Positions 49,244 through 58,535 of a stretch of 64,000 nucleotides of DNA are shown in pieces. The stretch covers positions 62,001 to 126,000 of the forward strand of contig JBJHBT010000008.1 in NCBI GenBank assembly GCA_050485645.1, in the 5' to 3' direction. Each line of letters begins with the position of its first letter. Position 1 is the stretch's first letter. This DNA comes from JBJHBP01 sp050485645 (GTDB lineage Bacteria > Pseudomonadota > Gammaproteobacteria > Steroidobacterales > Rariloculaceae). The notes below the pieces were generated by a model. The model saw nothing but the letters and a program-made list of their open reading frames with translations, had not been told where the DNA came from and made no database searches. The translations under genes were made by a program, and so were the position numbers.

Positions 49244-50215
49244 ATGTTGCGGACGGGCAAATACCTGCTGATTCTGATGGTTGGATCGATGTCGTTGCCG
49301 GCGGCGAACAGCCACGCGCAACGCGAACCCGCCACCGGGGCTGCGGCGGCCGACGAACGGGCGGCCAGGGAATGGATGGCGGAGGAGGCGCGCGCATCCG
49401 AACTGGCCGCGGCTCGGGAGCGGATGGCGGAGGAGGCGCGCGCCATAGCGAGGCTGTCGACACAGGCCACCTCGCCCTGGGCTGAGATGGCAAGCCGGTT
49501 TGGCTTTGAGTCGCGGGCCGCGCTGGGCATTGTCGTGGAGGATGCGCCGCAGGGCGTTGGCGTCCGCGGAGTGACGCCGGGTGGCCCCGCGGCGGCTGCC
49601 GGGTTGCGGGTTGGGGATGTCGTCATCGCACTCGATGACCAGACGCTGGTCGACCAGGGCGAGGGTGCAGTCGGACACCTGTTGACGCTGATGGAGGATG
49701 TCGAGCCCGGCCAGCGGGTGGTACTGACCGTGCGCCGCAACGGTGATGCGCAGGATCGTGAGCAGCGGATCGAGGTGCAGGTCCAGCCGGGTGGCTTGAT
49801 GGCGGGTCGCCGCGGCGGCGCCGGTCCGGTGACCGTCGCACCGTTCGAAAATCTCACCACTTTGCTGGAGCGGGGTGGTGAACGGGCCGGCAACTGGCTG
49901 CGTGGTGGCGGGCTGCTGCCAGGCATGCAGGCACGCTGGCAGGATCTGGAGCTGGTGGCGCTGACGCCGACGCTGGGACAGTACTTCGGCACCGAGCAGG
50001 GACTCCTTGCAGTGCGTGCGCCGGCGGGTAACGAACTCGGACTGCGTGACGGCGACGTGATTCTCGATATCGGCGGCCGTGTGCCGACGTCGCCGGAGCA
50101 TGCGATGCGCATCCTCGCAACCTTTGCGCCGGGCGAGACGCTGCGCGTCGGCATCATGCGCCAACAGCGCCGTCAGACACTGGAGTTCGAACTGCCGGCC
50201 ACCGTGCGCCGCTAG
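49244..50215 (+). CDS. Exported protein with two PDZ domains
   Basis: A 323-residue protein. The signal peptide (about residues 1-26, …LPAANSHAQ) is followed by an Ala/Glu/Arg-rich helical part with a 16-residue repeat (WMAEEARASELAAARERMAEE). PDZ 1 spans about residues 85-170 (LGIVVEDAPQGVGVRGVTPG, LRVGDVVIALDDQTL). PDZ 2 is near 245-320 (EQGLLAVRAPAGNELGLRDGDVILDI). No protease domain accompanies them. ATG 49244 is preferred because of GGAGAAG upstream; ATG 49232 is in frame. Third gene of the sigma/anti-sigma operon, it could bind the anti-sigma factor or misfolded envelope proteins. Confidence 0.78.
   Translation: MLRTGKYLLILMVGSMSLPAANSHAQREPATGAAAADERAAREWMAEEARASELAAARERMAEEARAIARLSTQATSPWAEMASRFGFESRAALGIVVEDAPQGVGVRGVTPGGPAAAAGLRVGDVVIALDDQTLVDQGEGAVGHLLTLMEDVEPGQRVVLTVRRNGDAQDREQRIEVQVQPGGLMAGRRGGAGPVTVAPFENLTTLLERGGERAGNWLRGGGLLPGMQARWQDLELVALTPTLGQYFGTEQGLLAVRAPAGNELGLRDGDVILDIGGRVPTSPEHAMRILATFAPGETLRVGIMRQQRRQTLEFELPATVRR
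49374..49443 (+). repeat. 22-base direct repeat in the PDZ gene
   Basis: GGATGGCGGAGGAGGCGCGC plus GC occurs at 49374-49395 and exactly again at 49422-49443, a spacing of 48 bases (16 codons). This encodes the repeated MAEEARA in the helical linker and suggests an in-frame duplication. Confidence 0.85.
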
Positions 50216-50274
50216 CGGCCGGTCTGTCACAGCTGTGAGATCGCGTCGGCGAACCCATGCCTGCCACATCACGC

Positions 50275-50294
50275 GCATGAGATCGGGCTCATGC
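50275..50294 (+). terminator. Weak hairpin between the PDZ gene and queA
   Basis: GCATGAG and CTCATGC form a 7-pair stem around ATCGGG, 60 bases after the PDZ stop. There is no T-tract. Could end the sigma-operon transcript weakly. Confidence 0.3.
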
Positions 50295-50351
50295 AATCGC
50301 GCGTGAGATTGCGACTGTGGGATCACGGCGGGGCGCTACAATGTCGCCCCG

Positions 50352-51401
50352 ATGCACCCCGCCGACTTCCACTACGAACTCCCCGATGATCTGATTGCAC
50401 AGGCTCCGCTGGCCGATCGTGCCGCCAGTCGTCTGCTGGTGCTGGACGGCATCAGCGGCGCCATCGCGGACAGATCATTCGCCGACCTGCCCGGCCTCCT
50501 CCGCGCCGGCGATCTGCTGATACTCAATGACACGCGCGTGCTGCCGGCCAGGGTGGTTGGTCGCAAGCCCACCGGCGGCCGTGTGGAGATTCTGCTGGAG
50601 CGGGTCGTTGGCGGAGTCGAAGTGCTGGCTCAGGTGGGTGCGCGCCGTGTGGTTGCCGGCACCGTGATCCAGCTGCCGGGTGGCGCCACGGCGCGCGTCA
50701 CCGGCAGGGAGGGTCGTTTCTTCCTGCTGGTGTTCGACCGCGACCCGGTTGACTATCTTGAGCAGTATGGCCGCGTGCCGTTGCCACCCTATATTGATCG
50801 GCAGCCGCGGGAGGATGACCGCGAGCGCTATCAGACCGTTTTCGCTCGCGAACCCGGCGCGGTGGCGGCGCCCACGGCCGGCCTGCATTTTGACGCACCA
50901 TTGCTGGCCAACCTGCGTGAACGCGGCGTGACCACCGCATTCATCACATTGCATGTGGGCGCCGGTACGTTCGCCCCGCTGAGCCCGGACATGCTGGCGT
51001 CGCGTCAGCTGCATGCCGAGCGTGTGCAGGTGTCCGATGCGCTGTGTCAGGCGGTGGCAGCGACGCGGCGGCGGGGCGGTCGTGTCGTGGCGGTGGGCAC
51101 TACGGTGGTGCGCGCGCTGGAGTCCGCGGCGGCTTCCGGTGCTCTGCGACCGCTGAGCGGGCAGACCCGGCTGTTCATCACACCGGGCTTTCGTTTCCGC
51201 GTCGTGGACGCGATGATCACCAACTTTCATCTGCCTGAATCCTCGCTGCTGATGCTGGTGGCGGCGTTCGCCGGCCGGGAGCGCACATTGGAGGCGTACC
51301 GCCACGCCGTCCGGTCACGCTACCGCTTTTTCAGCTACGGAGATGCCATGTTCGTATTGCCGGAGTCTCCCCGAACGGAGCTGCCTACCGATGCGGTTTG
51401 A
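50352..51401 (+). CDS. queA: S-adenosylmethionine:tRNA ribosyltransferase-isomerase
   Basis: A 349-residue enzyme making epoxyqueuosine in tRNA from preQ1-tRNA. Signatures: DFHYELPDDLIAQAPLADRAASRLL at the N-terminus, GDLLILNDTRVLPAR near residue 55, VAAPTAGLHFD near residue 175 and TTFITLHVGAGTF-type segment after that, with FITPGFRFRVVDAMITNFHLPESSLLMLVAAFAG near the C-terminus (quoted in part). Length agrees with E. coli QueA (356). The stop overlaps the start of tgt by 11 bases. Confidence 0.97.
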   Translation: MHPADFHYELPDDLIAQAPLADRAASRLLVLDGISGAIADRSFADLPGLLRAGDLLILNDTRVLPARVVGRKPTGGRVEILLERVVGGVEVLAQVGARRVVAGTVIQLPGGATARVTGREGRFFLLVFDRDPVDYLEQYGRVPLPPYIDRQPREDDRERYQTVFAREPGAVAAPTAGLHFDAPLLANLRERGVTTAFITLHVGAGTFAPLSPDMLASRQLHAERVQVSDALCQAVAATRRRGGRVVAVGTTVVRALESAAASGALRPLSGQTRLFITPGFRFRVVDAMITNFHLPESSLLMLVAAFAGRERTLEAYRHAVRSRYRFFSYGDAMFVLPESPRTELPTDAV

Positions 51402-52524
51402 TCTGCTGAACACCGACGGGTACGCACGTCGCGGGCGGCTGCGGTTCGCGCGTGGCATCGTGGAGACACCGGCCTTCATGCCGGTGGGCACCTACGGCGC
51501 CGTCAAGGCGATGACGGCGGAGGAGCTGCGCTCACTGGGCGCCCAGATCGTGCTCGGCAATACGTTTCACCTGATGCTCAGGCCGGGGATGGACGTGATC
51601 CGCGCCCATCGCGGCCTGCATCACTTCATGCACTGGGACGGCCCGATTCTCACCGATTCCGGCGGATTTCAGGTGTTCAGCCTCACCAGCCTGCGCAAGA
51701 TCACTGAAGACGGTGCACGATTCCGTTCGCCGGTGGATGGGTCGCCGCTGCTGCTGACGCCGGAGCTGTCCATTGAAGTGCAGCACGACCTCGGCGCCGA
51801 TGTGGTGATGATCTTCGATGAGTGCACGGCCTATCCGGCCACACGTGATGAGGCGGCGCGGTCGATGCGGCTGTCGCTGCGCTGGGCGCAACGCAGTCGT
51901 ACCCGCTTCGGCGAGCTCAAGGCGGAACGGCCGGACGATTCGGCACTGTTCGGCATCGTTCAGGGCGGCATGCATGAGGATCTGCGTCGTGAATCGCTGG
52001 CCGGGTTGCTGGATATCGGCTTCGATGGCTATGCGGTTGGCGGCCTGGCGGTGGGCGAACCCGAGGATGAGCGCCTGACGGTGCTCGACGACCTGGCTCC
52101 GCGCCTGCCCGCGTCCAGTCCCCGCTATCTGATGGGGGTGGGCACGCCGGCCGATCTTGTGACCGCCGTGGCCCGTGGCATCGACATGTTCGACTGCGTG
52201 ATTCCGACCCGGCACGGACGCAACGGCCAGCTCTTCACCAGCGAGGGACGCATCAATATACGCAACAGCCGCTTTCGCGCCGATACCGCGCCGCCGGACC
52301 CGGACTGCGAGTGCTACACCTGCGCCCACTACAGTCGCGCCTACCTGCGTCATCTGCATCAGTGCAACGAGATTCTTGGTGCGAGGCTGGCAACCCTGCA
52401 CAACCTGTTCTTCTACCAGCGCCTGATGAGCGACATGCGGGCAGCCATCGAACAGGGCCGTTTCGACGGGTTTGCGCGCCACTGGCTCGCCCGGGCCACC
52501 GAATCCGCCGGGGCTGTGCCATAA
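51391..52524 (+). CDS. tgt: Queuine/preQ1 tRNA-guanine transglycosylase
   Basis: A 377-residue enzyme (E. coli Tgt has 375) that exchanges guanine-34 for preQ1 in tRNA. The catalytic core is GPILTDSGGFQVFSL (Asp nucleophile of the first half) and GVGTPADLVTAVARGIDMFDCVIPTR (second Asp). Zinc is bound by CECYTCAHYSRAYLRHLHQCNEILGARL (CX2C…C-H; quoted in part). ATG 51391 is within the queA end; the open frame upstream to 51343 has no support. Operon queA-tgt-yajC-secDF is as in E. coli. Confidence 0.97.
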   Translation: MRFDLLNTDGYARRGRLRFARGIVETPAFMPVGTYGAVKAMTAEELRSLGAQIVLGNTFHLMLRPGMDVIRAHRGLHHFMHWDGPILTDSGGFQVFSLTSLRKITEDGARFRSPVDGSPLLLTPELSIEVQHDLGADVVMIFDECTAYPATRDEAARSMRLSLRWAQRSRTRFGELKAERPDDSALFGIVQGGMHEDLRRESLAGLLDIGFDGYAVGGLAVGEPEDERLTVLDDLAPRLPASSPRYLMGVGTPADLVTAVARGIDMFDCVIPTRHGRNGQLFTSEGRINIRNSRFRADTAPPDPDCECYTCAHYSRAYLRHLHQCNEILGARLATLHNLFFYQRLMSDMRAAIEQGRFDGFARHWLARATESAGAVP

Positions 52525-52563
52525 TGCGGCCTGTTTTCGCTGGTCACAGAGGCTCGTGCGAGC

Positions 52564-52899
52564 ATGGATCTGATTCTCGATTTCTTTGTCAGCCCCGCAT
52601 GGGCGCAGAACGGTGCGCAGGGTGGCGCGCTGTCCCCGCTGCTGTTCCTGATCGTCATCTTCGTCGTCTTCTACTTCCTGCTGATTCGCCCGCAGGCCAA
52701 GAAGCAGAAGGAGCACCGCGATATGGTTGCCGCGCTGGCCGAAGGTGATGAAGTCATCACCGGTGGCGGCGTGCTCGGCCGCATCACGAACGTGGATGAA
52801 CAGTTCGTGACCGTCGAGGTGGCCAACAACGTTGCGCTCAAGGTGCAGAAGCACTCGATCGCGATGGTGCTGCCCAAGGGAACCTACAAGAGCGCCTGA
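52564..52899 (+). CDS. yajC: Preprotein translocase accessory subunit YajC
   Basis: A 111-residue single-pass membrane protein. The membrane segment is LLFLIVIFVVFYFLLIRPQAKK near residue 25, followed by the family's HRDMVAALAEGDEVITGGG and VALKVQKHSIAMVLPKGTYK. It associates with SecDF and SecYEG. Length (E. coli 110) and gene order (tgt-yajC-secD) agree. Confidence 0.96.
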   Translation: MDLILDFFVSPAWAQNGAQGGALSPLLFLIVIFVVFYFLLIRPQAKKQKEHRDMVAALAEGDEVITGGGVLGRITNVDEQFVTVEVANNVALKVQKHSIAMVLPKGTYKSA

Positions 52900-52904
52900 C
52901 ACCG

Positions 52905-54782
52905 ATGAACCGTTTCCCGGCGTGGAAAAACTGGCTCGTACTCCTGGTTCTGCTGGCCGGCATCGTGCTCGCGCTGCCGAATGTGTTCGGTGACGATCCG
53001 GCCGTGCACATTGCCCAGCCCGATGGCACGCGGGTGTCATCCGAGCTGCTTGGCGACATCACAGGAATTCTCGAGCGCGAAGGTATTGCCTTCGAGCGTG
53101 CCGACATCGACGGTGCGGCCGCCCTGGTGCGTTTCGAGGACGTCGACGATCAGCTGCGCGGCAATGCCGCGCTGCGTGCCGGCCTTCCCGACTACACCAT
53201 TGCACTGACTCTCGCGCCGCGCATGCCCCCCTGGGCGCAGGCGCTGGGACTGCGACCGATGAGTCTGGGTCTGGATCTGCGTGGCGGTGTGCATTTTCTG
53301 TTTCAGGTGGCGCTGGACGATGCCATCGCGCAGTTTCTGTCGTCCTACGAAACCGATCTGCGCAATGCATTCCGTGATGCGGACGTGCGTGCGCGGCCTG
53401 AAGTCCGTGGTCGCGCGATCGACGTCGAGCTGCTGCGAGCCGAGGACGCCGACCGTGCCGAGCGCATCATTCGTGGCCTGGATGACGAACTGGTCTCGCA
53501 GCGAGTAACGATTGACGGCTCGCCCGGATTTCGCCTCACACTGTCCGACAACCTGCTGCGCGAGCGGCAGGATTTCGCGATCCAGCAGAATACGATCACG
53601 CTGCGTAATCGGGTCAATGAGCTGGGCGTCGCCGAGCCTGTGGTACAGCGCCAGGGCCTCGACAGAATTCTGGTGCAGCTGCCTGGCGTGCAGGATCCCG
53701 CGCAGGCCGAGCGCGTGCTGGGCTCCACGGCAACACTGCAGTTTCGGCTGGTCGACATGCAGAACGATCCCTTCGACGCCGACCGCCGCGGCCGCGCGCC
53801 GGTGGGTTCGGAACTCTTCCAGGATCGCGATGGCATGCCGGTGCTGCTGCGCCGCGACATCATCGTCACCGGCGATCAGCTGATCGATGCCAGCTCCGGC
53901 TACGTCGAGGGACGTCCCGCGGTGACCGTGCGTATCAACTCGCAGGGTGGCCGGCGCATGCTCGAGACCACACAGCGCAACCTCAATCGCAACATTGCCG
54001 TGTTGTTCATCGAAGAGAAACTTGATCTGGTGGAACGCAACGGCGAGCTGGTGCTGGGTGATCCGGTGCGCGAGTCGCGCGTCATTTTCAACGGTGTGAT
54101 TCGCGGCGTGTTCTCGACGAATTTCCAGCTCACCGGTCTGACGCCATTCGAATCCCAGGACATTGCACTGCTGCTGCGTGCCGGCGCGCTGGCCGCGCCC
54201 ATCGTCAAGGTGGAAGAGCGCACCATCGGCCCCAGCCTCGGGCGTGACAACATCGAGAAGGGGCGGCTGGCGATCATTGCCGGTTTCATGCTGGTGGTGG
54301 TGTTCATGGGGCTCTACTACCGCGTGTTCGGCATGGTCGCGAATCTCGCGCTGCTGACGAACATCATCCTGATCATCGCCGTGCTGTCGCTGCTGCAGGC
54401 GTCGCTGACACTGCCCGGTATCGCCGGCATCGTGCTGACGGTCGGCATGGCGGTGGACGCCAATGTGCTGATCTTCGAGCGCATCCGCGAGGAGCTGCGC
54501 AATGGCAATTCACCTCAGGCTGCAATACGTGCCGGTTACGACAAGGCGTTCTCGACGATTGCCGATGCGAACGTGACAACGCTGATCGCGGCGCTGGTGC
54601 TGTTCGTGTTTGGTACCGGCCCGATCAAGGGCTTCGCCGTCACGCTGAGCATCGGGATCATGACGTCGATGTTCACCGCGATCGTCGGTACGCGCGCCGT
54701 CATCAATCTCATCTATGGCAACCGTCCGCAGATCAGGCGATTGTCCATCGGAGGCAGGCCGTCAGTTTATGCAGCTGCTTAG
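52905..54782 (+). CDS. secD: Protein translocase subunit SecD
   Basis: A 625-residue RND-type membrane protein (E. coli 615). The first membrane segment (WLVLLVLLAGIVLALPNVF) is followed by a large periplasmic domain with LGLDLRGGVHFLFQVALDD, and the C-terminal six-helix bundle with VGMAVDANVLIFERIREELR and TLIAALVLFVFGTGPIKGFAVTL. SecDF uses proton motive force to assist late export. Start ATG 52905 is 5 bases after yajC. The 3' end overlaps secF by 14 bases. Confidence 0.97.
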   Translation: MNRFPAWKNWLVLLVLLAGIVLALPNVFGDDPAVHIAQPDGTRVSSELLGDITGILEREGIAFERADIDGAAALVRFEDVDDQLRGNAALRAGLPDYTIALTLAPRMPPWAQALGLRPMSLGLDLRGGVHFLFQVALDDAIAQFLSSYETDLRNAFRDADVRARPEVRGRAIDVELLRAEDADRAERIIRGLDDELVSQRVTIDGSPGFRLTLSDNLLRERQDFAIQQNTITLRNRVNELGVAEPVVQRQGLDRILVQLPGVQDPAQAERVLGSTATLQFRLVDMQNDPFDADRRGRAPVGSELFQDRDGMPVLLRRDIIVTGDQLIDASSGYVEGRPAVTVRINSQGGRRMLETTQRNLNRNIAVLFIEEKLDLVERNGELVLGDPVRESRVIFNGVIRGVFSTNFQLTGLTPFESQDIALLLRAGALAAPIVKVEERTIGPSLGRDNIEKGRLAIIAGFMLVVVFMGLYYRVFGMVANLALLTNIILIIAVLSLLQASLTLPGIAGIVLTVGMAVDANVLIFERIREELRNGNSPQAAIRAGYDKAFSTIADANVTTLIAALVLFVFGTGPIKGFAVTLSIGIMTSMFTAIVGTRAVINLIYGNRPQIRRLSIGGRPSVYAAA

Positions 54783-55701
54783 CGGTACACCCGATTTCAA
54801 TTTTATGGGCCGTCGCAGGGCGGCGACCTGGATATCGGCGATCCTGATTGTGGTATCAGTGGTGTCGCTGTTTACCCGCGGGCTGAACTTTGGCATCGAC
54901 TTCACTGGCGGCGTGCTGCTGGAGGTTGGTTATCCGGCCGCGGTAGACCTCGAGGAAGTGCGGGCAACGCTCAGTGAATACGGCTTCACGGAGGCGTTGG
55001 TGCAGAACTTTGGCAGCGCGTCCGACGTGCTGGTACGCCTGCCGCCCGTGGACGACCCCGAGGAAGGCGCGCCGCTTGGCAATGAGGTGCTGGCCGCGCT
55101 GCGCACGGAGAATCCCGGCGTACAGCTGCGACAGCTTGAGTTCGTCGGCCCGCAGGTGGGTGAGGAGCTCACCGAGCAGGGCGGCCTGGCCATGCTGTTC
55201 GCGCTGATCATGATTTTCGCCTACGTCATGATCCGTTTCCGCTGGAAGTTCGCCGCCGGCGCGATCGCGGCGCTGGTTCACGACGTGATCATCACGATCG
55301 GCTTTTTCTCGGTTACCGGCCTGAGTTTCGATCTCACCGTGCTTGCCGCGGTGCTCGCCGTGATCGGTTACTCGCTCAACGACACCATCGTCGTCTTCGA
55401 CCGCATCCGCGAGAATTTCCGTCTCGTGCGCCGCGGTACGGCCGAGGAGATCGTGAATACATCCATCAACCAGACGCTCGCACGCACATTGATTACCGGC
55501 ATCACCACATTGCTGGTGCTGCTCGCGTTTCTGTTCCTGGGTGGACCGGCGGTGGAGACGTTCGCGATCGCCCTGATCGCCGGCATCATCATCGGCACCT
55601 ACTCATCCGTCTACACCGCAAGCGCGGCCGCGCTTGCACTCGATGTATCGCCGGCCGACCTGATTCCGGTGAAACGCGAGGACGTCGACGAGTTGCCATA
55701 G
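54769..55701 (+). CDS. secF: Protein translocase subunit SecF
   Basis: A 310-residue partner of SecD. Motifs include the first segment region INFNFMGRR-like FNFMGRRRAATWISAILIVV, LNFGIDFTGGVLLEVGYP, and the conserved VIGYSLNDTIVVFDRIRENFR with INQTLARTLITGITTLLVLL. Six membrane segments are expected. ATG 54769 gives the usual start; GGAGG lies at 54750-54754. Convergent with suhB downstream. Confidence 0.97.
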   Translation: MQLLSGTPDFNFMGRRRAATWISAILIVVSVVSLFTRGLNFGIDFTGGVLLEVGYPAAVDLEEVRATLSEYGFTEALVQNFGSASDVLVRLPPVDDPEEGAPLGNEVLAALRTENPGVQLRQLEFVGPQVGEELTEQGGLAMLFALIMIFAYVMIRFRWKFAAGAIAALVHDVIITIGFFSVTGLSFDLTVLAAVLAVIGYSLNDTIVVFDRIRENFRLVRRGTAEEIVNTSINQTLARTLITGITTLLVLLAFLFLGGPAVETFAIALIAGIIIGTYSSVYTASAAALALDVSPADLIPVKREDVDELP

Positions 55702-55732
55702 CGTCCGGCCGCAGCGTCGGGAGTGCTTGCCG

Positions 55733-56524
55733 TCAGAGGCCGCGTGCGAGCGGGGCGAACAGGCGTGACAGGGCACCATAGATTTTCGGGTTGCCGGCAA
55801 CCACGTTGCCCGTTTCGATATAGCGATCGGTGCCCTGGAAGTCGCTGATGCGGCCGCCGGCCTCGCGCACGATCAGCGCGCCGGCGGCGATGTCCCACCT
55901 GGCAAGGCCCAGCTCCCAGAAGCCATCGACGCGGCCTGCCGCCAGATAGCACAGGTCCAGTGCCGCGGAACCCGGGCGGCGTACGCCGGCGGTATCGCGC
56001 ATCACGGCGCGCAGCATGTTCAGGTAGATCTCGGTCTGCTCGTCGCTGAGGCGGTACGGGAAGCCGGTTGCGAGCAGCGCGTCTTTCAGATGCTGGCGCT
56101 TGCTGACGCGAATGCGACGTCCATCCAGCTGCGCGCCTTCGCCGCGGGAAGCCGTGAAGATTTCCTGCCGCATCGGGTCGTAGACCACGCCATGGGCCAA
56201 CTCACCGGCGCGTGCTACGGCGATCGAGACCGAGAAGACCGGGAAACCATGGATGTAGTTGGTCGTGCCATCGAGCGGGTCGATGATCCACTCGTACTCA
56301 TGGTCACCCTGGCGGCCGCTTTCCTCACCGAGTATTGCGTGATCCGGATAGTGGTCGCGAATCACCTCGATAATGGCTTCTTCGGCCATCACATCCACCT
56401 TGGTGACGAATTCGTTGCGCGACTTTTCAGCCACTTCCAGCGATTCAAGCTGGTTGAGCTGACGTATCATCAGCTCGCCCGCGCGTCGCGCTGCCCGTGT
56501 TGCTATGTTGACCATGCCGTGCAT
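55733..56524 (-). CDS. suhB: Inositol-1-monophosphatase SuhB
   Basis: A 263-residue Mg2+-dependent phosphatase. The metal motifs are GEESGRQGDHEYEWIIDPLDGTTNYIHGFP (quoted in part: EES, DPLDGTTN) and GLARWDIAAGALIVREAGG. SuhB also participates in rRNA antitermination in E. coli. Start MHGMVNIATRAARRAGELM matches the E. coli N-terminus, so ATG 56524 is used. It diverges from trmJ, the common arrangement in gammaproteobacteria. Confidence 0.96.
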   Translation of the reverse strand: MHGMVNIATRAARRAGELMIRQLNQLESLEVAEKSRNEFVTKVDVMAEEAIIEVIRDHYPDHAILGEESGRQGDHEYEWIIDPLDGTTNYIHGFPVFSVSIAVARAGELAHGVVYDPMRQEIFTASRGEGAQLDGRRIRVSKRQHLKDALLATGFPYRLSDEQTEIYLNMLRAVMRDTAGVRRPGSAALDLCYLAAGRVDGFWELGLARWDIAAGALIVREAGGRISDFQGTDRYIETGNVVAGNPKIYGALSRLFAPLARGL

Positions 56525-56575
56525 TTCGGCGTGCAGCGTAGAATAGTCTTCGCTACCTTACAAACTTGACAAGTC

Positions 56576-57346
56576 ATGGAAATACCGGTTCGAGTCGCGC
56601 TGGTCGAAACCTCTCATCCCGGCAACATCGGGGCCTGTGCCCGTGCCATGAAGACAATGGGCCTGACGGACCTTGCGCTGGTGCGGCCACGGCAGTTCCC
56701 GCATGCCGAGGCCACGGCGATGGCATCGGGTGCCGACGACCTGCTGGCGCGTGCGCGCGTCTGCGACACGCTGGTCGAAGCCGTCGCGGACTGCACCATG
56801 GTGATCGGCACCAGCGCGCGTCCGCGCAGCGTGTCGTGGGGCAACATGACACCACGCGAATGCGCACGCGCCGTGCGTCGGCATACCGAGCTTGCCGTGG
56901 CGCGGGGCGGGTCGCTGCCATGCGCGGCGATCGTGATGGGGCCGGAGAAGACCGGCCTGACCAACGACGATGTTTCGCTCTGCGCTGCACTGGTGCAGAT
57001 ACCGGCCAGTCCGATCTACAGTTCCCTGAATCTTGCGATGGCGGTGCAGGTGCTTTCCTACGAACTGCGAGTGGCGTGGCTGGCGGAGGCGGAGGCGGCT
57101 GGTCCGCTGGCACCTGTGGAAGCGGGGCGCGCCCTGCCGGCAACGGCCGCCGAACTCGAGGGACTGCACGAGCATATGGAGAGCGTGCTCACCGCGGCCG
57201 GGTTCCTGCATCCCGATCACCCGCATCAGCTCAGGCTGAAGCTGCGCCGCCTGTTTCACCGTGCGAAGCCCGATCGTGATGAGATCAACATTCTGCGCGG
57301 CATGCTGGCAGCGCTGGACCCCCGACGACGCGGTAATCAGAGGTGA
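56576..57346 (+). CDS. trmJ: tRNA (cytidine/uridine-2'-O-)-methyltransferase TrmJ
   Basis: A 256-residue SPOUT methyltransferase that modifies position 32 of the anticodon loop. SPOUT signatures: VRVALVETSHPGNIGACARAM at the start, LADxVIGTSARPRSVSW-like MVIGTSARPRSVSWGNMTP near residue 80, IVMGPEKTGLTNDDVSLCAALVQIPA near residue 125, and SLNLAMAVQVLSYEL. Its stop overlaps the GTG of the cysteine desulfurase gene, so it starts the Fe-S operon. A TAGAAT -10-like element lies at 56539-56544. Confidence 0.95.
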   Translation: MEIPVRVALVETSHPGNIGACARAMKTMGLTDLALVRPRQFPHAEATAMASGADDLLARARVCDTLVEAVADCTMVIGTSARPRSVSWGNMTPRECARAVRRHTELAVARGGSLPCAAIVMGPEKTGLTNDDVSLCAALVQIPASPIYSSLNLAMAVQVLSYELRVAWLAEAEAAGPLAPVEAGRALPATAAELEGLHEHMESVLTAAGFLHPDHPHQLRLKLRRLFHRAKPDRDEINILRGMLAALDPRRRGNQR

Positions 57347-58527
57347 ATCCGGACGCCACAATCTACCTGGACGCAGCCGCCACCACTGCGGCTGATCCGC
57401 GCGTGATCGAGGCCATGCTGGCGTGTCTGGGCGTGGATGGCGACTATGCGAACCCCGCGTCCGGGCATGCGCCCGGGCGCCGCGCCAGTGCGTTGGTGGA
57501 GCGTGCGCGCGAACAGCTGGCCGCACGTATCGCTGCGGTGAGCGGACAGATCGTGTTTACATCCGGCGCCACGGAAGCGAACAACCTGGCCTTGAAGGGT
57601 GTCTTCGAGCGGGCTTCGCCCGGCGCTCATCTGGTGACAACGCGGATCGAACACGCCTCCGTGCTGGACTGCGCCGGCGCTCTGCGCGCGCGTGGCGTGC
57701 GCGTGACCCTGGTCGACTGCGACGCGCTCGGCCGCGTTGCGCCCGCCGCGATCGAGGCGGCGCTGTGCGACGACACGGCACTGGTGTCGATGATGCACGT
57801 CAACAATGAGACCGGAGTGATTCAGGACATCGGCGCGGTCGCCGACATCTGCCGCCGGCGCGGCATTCTGTTCCATACCGACGCCGCGCAGAGTGTTGGC
57901 AAGCTGCCGCTGGATGTTGTTGCACTGGGTGTGGATCTCGTGTCGCTGAGCGCGCACAAGCTGCACGGTCCGAAAGGGGTGGGCGCCCTGTATTTACGGG
58001 ATGGCCTGACCATCGCAAGGCAGCTGCATGGCGGTGAACAGGAGCACGGATTCCGGGCGGGTACGCTGGCCACGCATCAGATCGTCGGCATGGGCTGTGC
58101 CTTCAGCCTGGCCGATCCGGATGCCGACGCGGCGCGGATGCGTGCGCTCGTCGATCGGCTGTGGGCTGGGCTGGCCTGCATCGAGGGCGCGCAGCTGAAT
58201 GGCGATCCTCAGGGCAGGGCGCCCCATATCCTGAACGTGGCGTTTGCGGGCGTGGAAGGCGAAAGTCTGCGTCTGGCACTGGCGGATATCGCTGTATCCG
58301 CCGGGTCGGCGTGCGCGTCGGATACACCCGATGCGTCGCATGTGCTGTCCGGTATGGGCCTTGGGGATGCGCTGGCCGCCAGCTCGCTGCGGTTCTCGGT
58401 GAGCCGAATGACGGGACAGCCTGAGGTCGACCGGGCGGTTGCCCGGGTGCGGGTCGAGGTGGCACGGCTGCGGGCACTGGCCGGGGCGCATGCGCCCGGT
58501 TGGTGCTCAGACCGGCAGATCCGCTAA
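57343..58527 (+). CDS. Cysteine desulfurase (IscS/NifS family)
   Basis: A 394-residue PLP enzyme that takes sulfur from cysteine for Fe-S clusters. The N-terminal TIYLDAAATTAADPRVIEAML and GATEANNLALKGVFERA match the family. The PLP lysine is Lys206 (SLSAHKLHGPKGVGALYL), and the active-site cysteine is Cys324 (VSAGSACASDTP). It starts with GTG overlapping trmJ. It is followed by a NifU-like scaffold and IscA-like protein; iscR, hscBA and fdx are absent here, so this is a reduced ISC-type locus. Which paralogue it is cannot be decided without genome context. Confidence 0.93.
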   Translation: MNPDATIYLDAAATTAADPRVIEAMLACLGVDGDYANPASGHAPGRRASALVERAREQLAARIAAVSGQIVFTSGATEANNLALKGVFERASPGAHLVTTRIEHASVLDCAGALRARGVRVTLVDCDALGRVAPAAIEAALCDDTALVSMMHVNNETGVIQDIGAVADICRRRGILFHTDAAQSVGKLPLDVVALGVDLVSLSAHKLHGPKGVGALYLRDGLTIARQLHGGEQEHGFRAGTLATHQIVGMGCAFSLADPDADAARMRALVDRLWAGLACIEGAQLNGDPQGRAPHILNVAFAGVEGESLRLALADIAVSAGSACASDTPDASHVLSGMGLGDALAASSLRFSVSRMTGQPEVDRAVARVRVEVARLRALAGAHAPGWCSDRQIR

Positions 58528-58535
58528 ACTACTGT

